Positions 4,906 through 5,543 of a stretch of DNA of 5,543 nt are shown piece after piece. Position 1 is the stretch's first letter. Every line of letters begins with the position of its first letter. Source of the DNA: an uncultured Oscillospiraceae bacterium (lineage in GTDB: Bacteria; Bacillota; Clostridia; Oscillospirales; Acutalibacteraceae); contig CABUNG010000066.1 of the NCBI GenBank assembly GCA_902492895.1, positions 1-5,543 on the forward strand, written 5' to 3'. The translations under genes and the position numbers were made by a program. The notes under the pieces are model-generated. The model was not told where the DNA came from, did no database searches, and saw nothing but the letters and a program-made list of their open reading frames with translations.

Positions 4906-5543
4906 TTATTCTTCGCGTTCGTCGTCGTCGCGGATACTCGATGCGACCATGCCAGGACCCTCGTCCTTCCCGGCCGGAAGGATCAGATTGAGCAGGATAC
5001 CCGCCAGAATACCCAGGCCGATGCCGCTTATGGAGAAGAGCGGGCCGCCGATGACCGCGCCGCCGATCGCCAGCACCAGCATCACCGCGGCGATGCAGAG
5101 GTTGCGGTTTTTGGTGAAGTCTACTTTGTTCTCCACCAGGGTGCGCAGGCCGACCGAGGAGATCATGCCGTAAAGAACGATGCAGGCACCGCCGAGCACA
5201 CAGGACGGAACCGCCTCGATCACGCCGATCGCCTTGCCCAAGAAGGAAATCGCAATGGCGATCAGGGCTGCTACCCGCAGGGAAGCGGGGTTGTAGTTGC
5301 CCGTCGCGGCCAGTACGGCCGTGTTCTCCGAATAAGTGGTGTTGGCGGGGCCGCCTATGCAGCCGGCCGCAATGGTGGCGAGACCGTCGCCGAGCATGGT
5401 GCGGTGCAGACCCGGATTTTTTGTGAAGTCCTTGCCAACGACCGAGCCGTTCGCATACACGTCGCCCACATGCTCGACGCAGGTGACGATCGCGATCGGC
5501 GCAATCATACCGATGGCTTTGAGATCAAAAACCGGAAGCACAA
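4906..5543 (-). CDS. uraA: Uracil permease (UraA-like, NCS2 family), C-terminal half, cut by the right edge
   Basis: About 211 residues are visible before the TAA at 4906-4908; the N-terminal half lies outside the window. NCS2 carriers of this type import uracil with protons across the cytoplasmic membrane for nucleotide salvage. The fragment has EHVGD (Glu at fragment residue 23) and ANTTYSEN (Glu at residue 72); the 49-residue spacing equals that of the substrate-binding Glu241 and Glu290 of E. coli UraA, and NTTYxEN is the hallmark of uracil carriers over xanthine ones. The usual Gly of TTYGEN is Ser here. Later hydrophobic stretches fit the last transmembrane helices and end in a charged tail (DDDEREE). 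The first in-window candidate start (GTG at 5541) is internal and not a real start. Regulation cannot be judged because the promoter is outside. Confidence 0.92.
   Translation of the reverse strand, partial: VLPVFDLKAIGMIAPIAIVTCVEHVGDVYANGSVVGKDFTKNPGLHRTMLGDGLATIAAGCIGGPANTTYSENTAVLAATGNYNPASLRVAALIAIAISFLGKAIGVIEAVPSCVLGGACIVLYGMISSVGLRTLVENKVDFTKNRNLCIAAVMLVLAIGGAVIGGPLFSISGIGLGILAGILLNLILPAGKDEGPGMVASSIRDDDEREE

Overview
The window looks like a chromosomal segment of a GC-rich anaerobic member of the Clostridia, probably Oscillospirales-like. This placement is inference from gene content: a PAS-bearing [FeFe]-hydrogenase-like protein, a thioredoxin-fold [2Fe-2S] ferredoxin, a SpoIIE-type phosphatase, a FeoB-associated-type Cys-rich membrane peptide, and clear SigA-type promoters with AGGAG ribosome binding sites. 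No phylogenetic marker gene is present.

Left half (1-2513, minus strand): an apparent three-gene operon read right to left. A near-consensus promoter (TTGACT, 17 bp, TATACT; 2485-2513) with a perfect inverted repeat over the expected transcription start (2472-2484) drives a small [2Fe-2S] ferredoxin (2140-2424). This is followed after 27 bp by a 571-residue sensory-type (group C-like) [FeFe]-hydrogenase with a C-terminal PAS domain and helical tail (397-2112), then by a SpoIIE/PP2C phosphatase (1-400, running off the left edge) that starts inside an ATGA overlap. The likely logic is a redox or H2 sensor passing its signal to a Ser/Thr phosphatase; this is inferred from domains and gene order.

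Middle (2514-3305): a second, divergent promoter (2562-2590) precedes a 68-residue Cys-rich single-span membrane peptide (2636-2842) with no feoB in sight. Just after it lies a third strong promoter (TTGCCA, 17 bp, TATAAT; 2853-2881). Its predicted start falls almost exactly on the first base of a tandem array: three 92-bp units (2886-3161) that differ by one base, each able to form two hairpins, followed by a diverged fourth hairpin (3162-3203). A separate long palindrome (3249-3278) sits just before the comM ribosome binding site. The promoter-array-palindrome arrangement is the least explained part of the window and could be a structured RNA or a long comM leader.

Right half (3306-5543): a full-length ComM/YifB-type AAA+ ATPase (3306-4835) converges on the C-terminal half of a UraA-type uracil permease (4906-5543, minus, running off the right edge). 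A perfect 16-bp stem between them (4859-4894) probably terminates both genes.
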